64,000 nucleotides of DNA. It comes from Naegleria lovaniensis (taxonomy: Eukaryota > Heterolobosea > Eutetramitea > Acrasida > Naegleriidae). Each line of letters starts with the position of its first letter. The stretch's first letter is position 1. Below the pieces are notes generated by a model that was not told the DNA's origin, did no database searches, and saw nothing but the letters and a program-made list of their open reading frames with translations. The position numbers were made by a program, and so were the translations under genes. This document shows, piece by piece, positions 62,588 through 64,000 of the stretch. Location: positions 1-64,000 of the forward strand of contig NW_025407857.1 in the NCBI RefSeq assembly GCF_003324165.1, in the 5' to 3' direction.

Positions 62588-64000
62588 TTATTCCATGTCA
62601 TCAAAGTAGTCATCCTCTTTCTCGTAAGTTGTCGTTTCTTCAATAATTTCAGATTCTTGGAGGGCAACCCAACTTGGCCAATATAAAATTGTAAAGAGCC
62701 AAACGTACAAGCTGTAGAACATAAAGTATGACAAGAACTGTGCAGCGCTGTTCCAATCCTTACTGAATACATATAAAAAGATTTCTACAATGGTACCAAT
62801 GACCATGATTGTGGTGAGGAACCAAATGACCTTGCCACGCCAAGCATTACGTTTTGGTAATAAATTCATTCGATGCTTTTCAATTACTCTCATGAGGTAA
62901 TAAACCAAAACGAAAATATAAAGGATCATGAGAAGGACAACAATAATTCCCAATGTTTGATAGGATGTCAAACCTTGAACAATATTTAAACTGTATCCAG
63001 GATCCTCTTGCTCTTGCAATCTCACATAGGTGAAGGTTGTAATGACAAACACAAACAAAATAGAAACAAGTACAATCTTGGGAAGGTAGAACCACAGGAA
63101 GGATCGATCCTTTTGCGCTACTACTAGGGAGTGTGTAAAAACTAAAACCGTAAACATGAGAACGCATAAAAAGCTCACAATGAAAATAATGTTAATAAAG
63201 GAAAATGCCCAGTTGCCTCCAGTGAAAATCAAAGCAAAAATAGGGTTATTGTAAAGAGTGAGGAAACAAAGTAGCAAACCAATCCATTTCTGTTCAGTAG
63301 TCCAGTTCACAAAGTAGCTTCTTACAATATTTGCTACAATAAATGCAACTGTTAGTGGAGCTGTTATGCAAATCATAGAGTATCTCCAGCCCAATTCCCA
63401 GTTTGCATATGCATAATTGTAACTCTCCGTTTCAAAACCGATATATCCAGAATTAATAAGTCCATTATCGTATAATTCTTTAGCGTTGAGGAAAGATAAT
63501 CCTACTCGATAATTGGTGTATCTAATGTGTGATTCATAGAATAGAGCAATGGCTACACATTTCTCTGAAACTTCCGTACATATCAAAGATCTCGTGTAGG
63601 TACCATTCACAATTCGAGTCCATTCCTCCGAGTAAGAATTTCTTCCAAACAATTGTAAGTAGAAGGTAAGATCTAATTTCTGGAAACCAAAACTATCTTG
63701 TGGTGATTTAGCATTTTGTATCGAAACGTTAGATTTCAAATAACAGTTAAAAGTAATTTCCTGATTCAAGGCAGTATAGTTTTCTAGCGTTTCAATATAA
63801 ATTGGTTCTTGTCCATAGAACACTGAACGCATGTCTTTGATATCTGAAACTAAACCCCAAAATGGTGTTGATGCAGTATTGTTGTTGGTATCAACTTCTA
63901 TTGTCGTGAAATGTAAAACTTTTGGTCCTGCAAATACTCCTACCAAAATAGCAATAATGAAAAGTACGGTGGCAACTATGAAAAGAATCAAAACTGCCCA
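62588..64000 (-). CDS. TMEM181/Wntless-like multipass protein, 5' partial
   Basis: The frame is open to the window edge, so the start lies beyond 64000; about 470 residues are visible. They comprise a membrane helix (near WAVLILFIVATVLFIIAILVG), a lumenal beta-rich domain of about 170 residues with Asn-glycosylation sequons and Cys residues, then seven helices from about residue 205 to 445, and an acidic tail (TTYEKEDDYFDDME). The WTTEQKWIGLLLCFLTLYNNPIFAL segment matches the helix-2/3 block of the TMEM181/Wntless (GOST) family, which act as Golgi/endosomal trafficking receptors. The acidic/Tyr tail could be a sorting signal. Confidence 0.8.
   Translation of the reverse strand, partial: WAVLILFIVATVLFIIAILVGVFAGPKVLHFTTIEVDTNNNTASTPFWGLVSDIKDMRSVFYGQEPIYIETLENYTALNQEITFNCYLKSNVSIQNAKSPQDSFGFQKLDLTFYLQLFGRNSYSEEWTRIVNGTYTRSLICTEVSEKCVAIALFYESHIRYTNYRVGLSFLNAKELYDNGLINSGYIGFETESYNYAYANWELGWRYSMICITAPLTVAFIVANIVRSYFVNWTTEQKWIGLLLCFLTLYNNPIFALIFTGGNWAFSFINIIFIVSFLCVLMFTVLVFTHSLVVAQKDRSFLWFYLPKIVLVSILFVFVITTFTYVRLQEQEDPGYSLNIVQGLTSYQTLGIIVVLLMILYIFVLVYYLMRVIEKHRMNLLPKRNAWRGKVIWFLTTIMVIGTIVEIFLYVFSKDWNSAAQFLSYFMFYSLYVWLFTILYWPSWVALQESEIIEETTTYEKEDDYFDDME

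Noticed and set aside
1-64000. CRISPR arrays, rRNA, tRNA or bacterial operons
   Set aside because: No regularly spaced repeats, no rRNA-like conserved blocks, and no cloverleaf with a GGTTCGA-type T-loop noticed on either strand; gene spacing and introns are eukaryotic.

Overview
The window is nuclear DNA of a free-living protist and fits a heterolobosean amoeboflagellate of the Naegleria type. The evidence is tightly packed genes on both strands, short GT-AG introns (mostly 42-165 nt, donors GTAAGT or GTATGT), A-rich start contexts, many CAA/CAG (Gln) and AAC/AAT (Asn) runs, and a gene set combining amoeboid G-protein signalling (7TM-RGS), a flagellar microtubule protein (SPEF1 family), mitochondrial enzymes, hybrid histidine kinases and bacterial-type enzyme fusions. 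The genus is inferred from this mix; no marker gene settles it.

Layout. 1-3.3 kb: 3' part of an NHL-propeller/EGF surface protein. 3.4-9.4 kb: calpain-like protease, membrane hybrid histidine kinase, CaaX-box orphan. 9.4-18.6 kb (minus strand): PNPOx-like/ferredoxin-reductase fusion, 7TM-RGS receptor, C2 protein, ankyrin protein. 19.5-25.6 kb: Lys-rich small protein, single-C2 protein, coiled-coil protein, UBA/atypical-kinase-like protein, Ser/Thr kinase. 26.2-30.7 kb: TM9SF transporter and a DYRK-like kinase, convergent, with stop codons one base apart. 30.9-37.4 kb: caspase-fold protein, mitochondrial-type orphan, IPP isomerase, RPAC1. 37.9-44.6 kb: G-gamma subunit, cytosolic malate dehydrogenase, eight-exon endoglycoceramidase-like glycosidase, succinyl-CoA ligase beta. 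44.9-50.8 kb: trypsin-like protease, truncated Fanzor (eukaryotic TnpB) relic, two LRR proteins, SPEF1-like protein. 51-64 kb: very divergent G-alpha-like protein with a CaaX box, an inverted-repeat region, a broken small ORF, an orphan two-exon gene, a cysteine desulfurase-TtcA fusion, an SLC25 carrier, and the 5'-truncated end of a TMEM181/Wntless-like protein.

How the genes relate. This is an ordinary eukaryotic mixture without operons, but G-protein signalling is over-represented: 7TM-RGS, G-gamma, a degenerate G-alpha-like protein and a CaaX protein. Three of these have a TGACAG/CTGTCA motif in their upstream DNA. The most unusual items are the degenerate prenylatable G-alpha-like protein, the single-polypeptide sulfur donor plus tRNA thiolase, the caspase-like protein and the Fanzor relic. 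Splice structures were worked out by eye from GT-AG sites, reading-frame phase and family alignment, and need transcript support.
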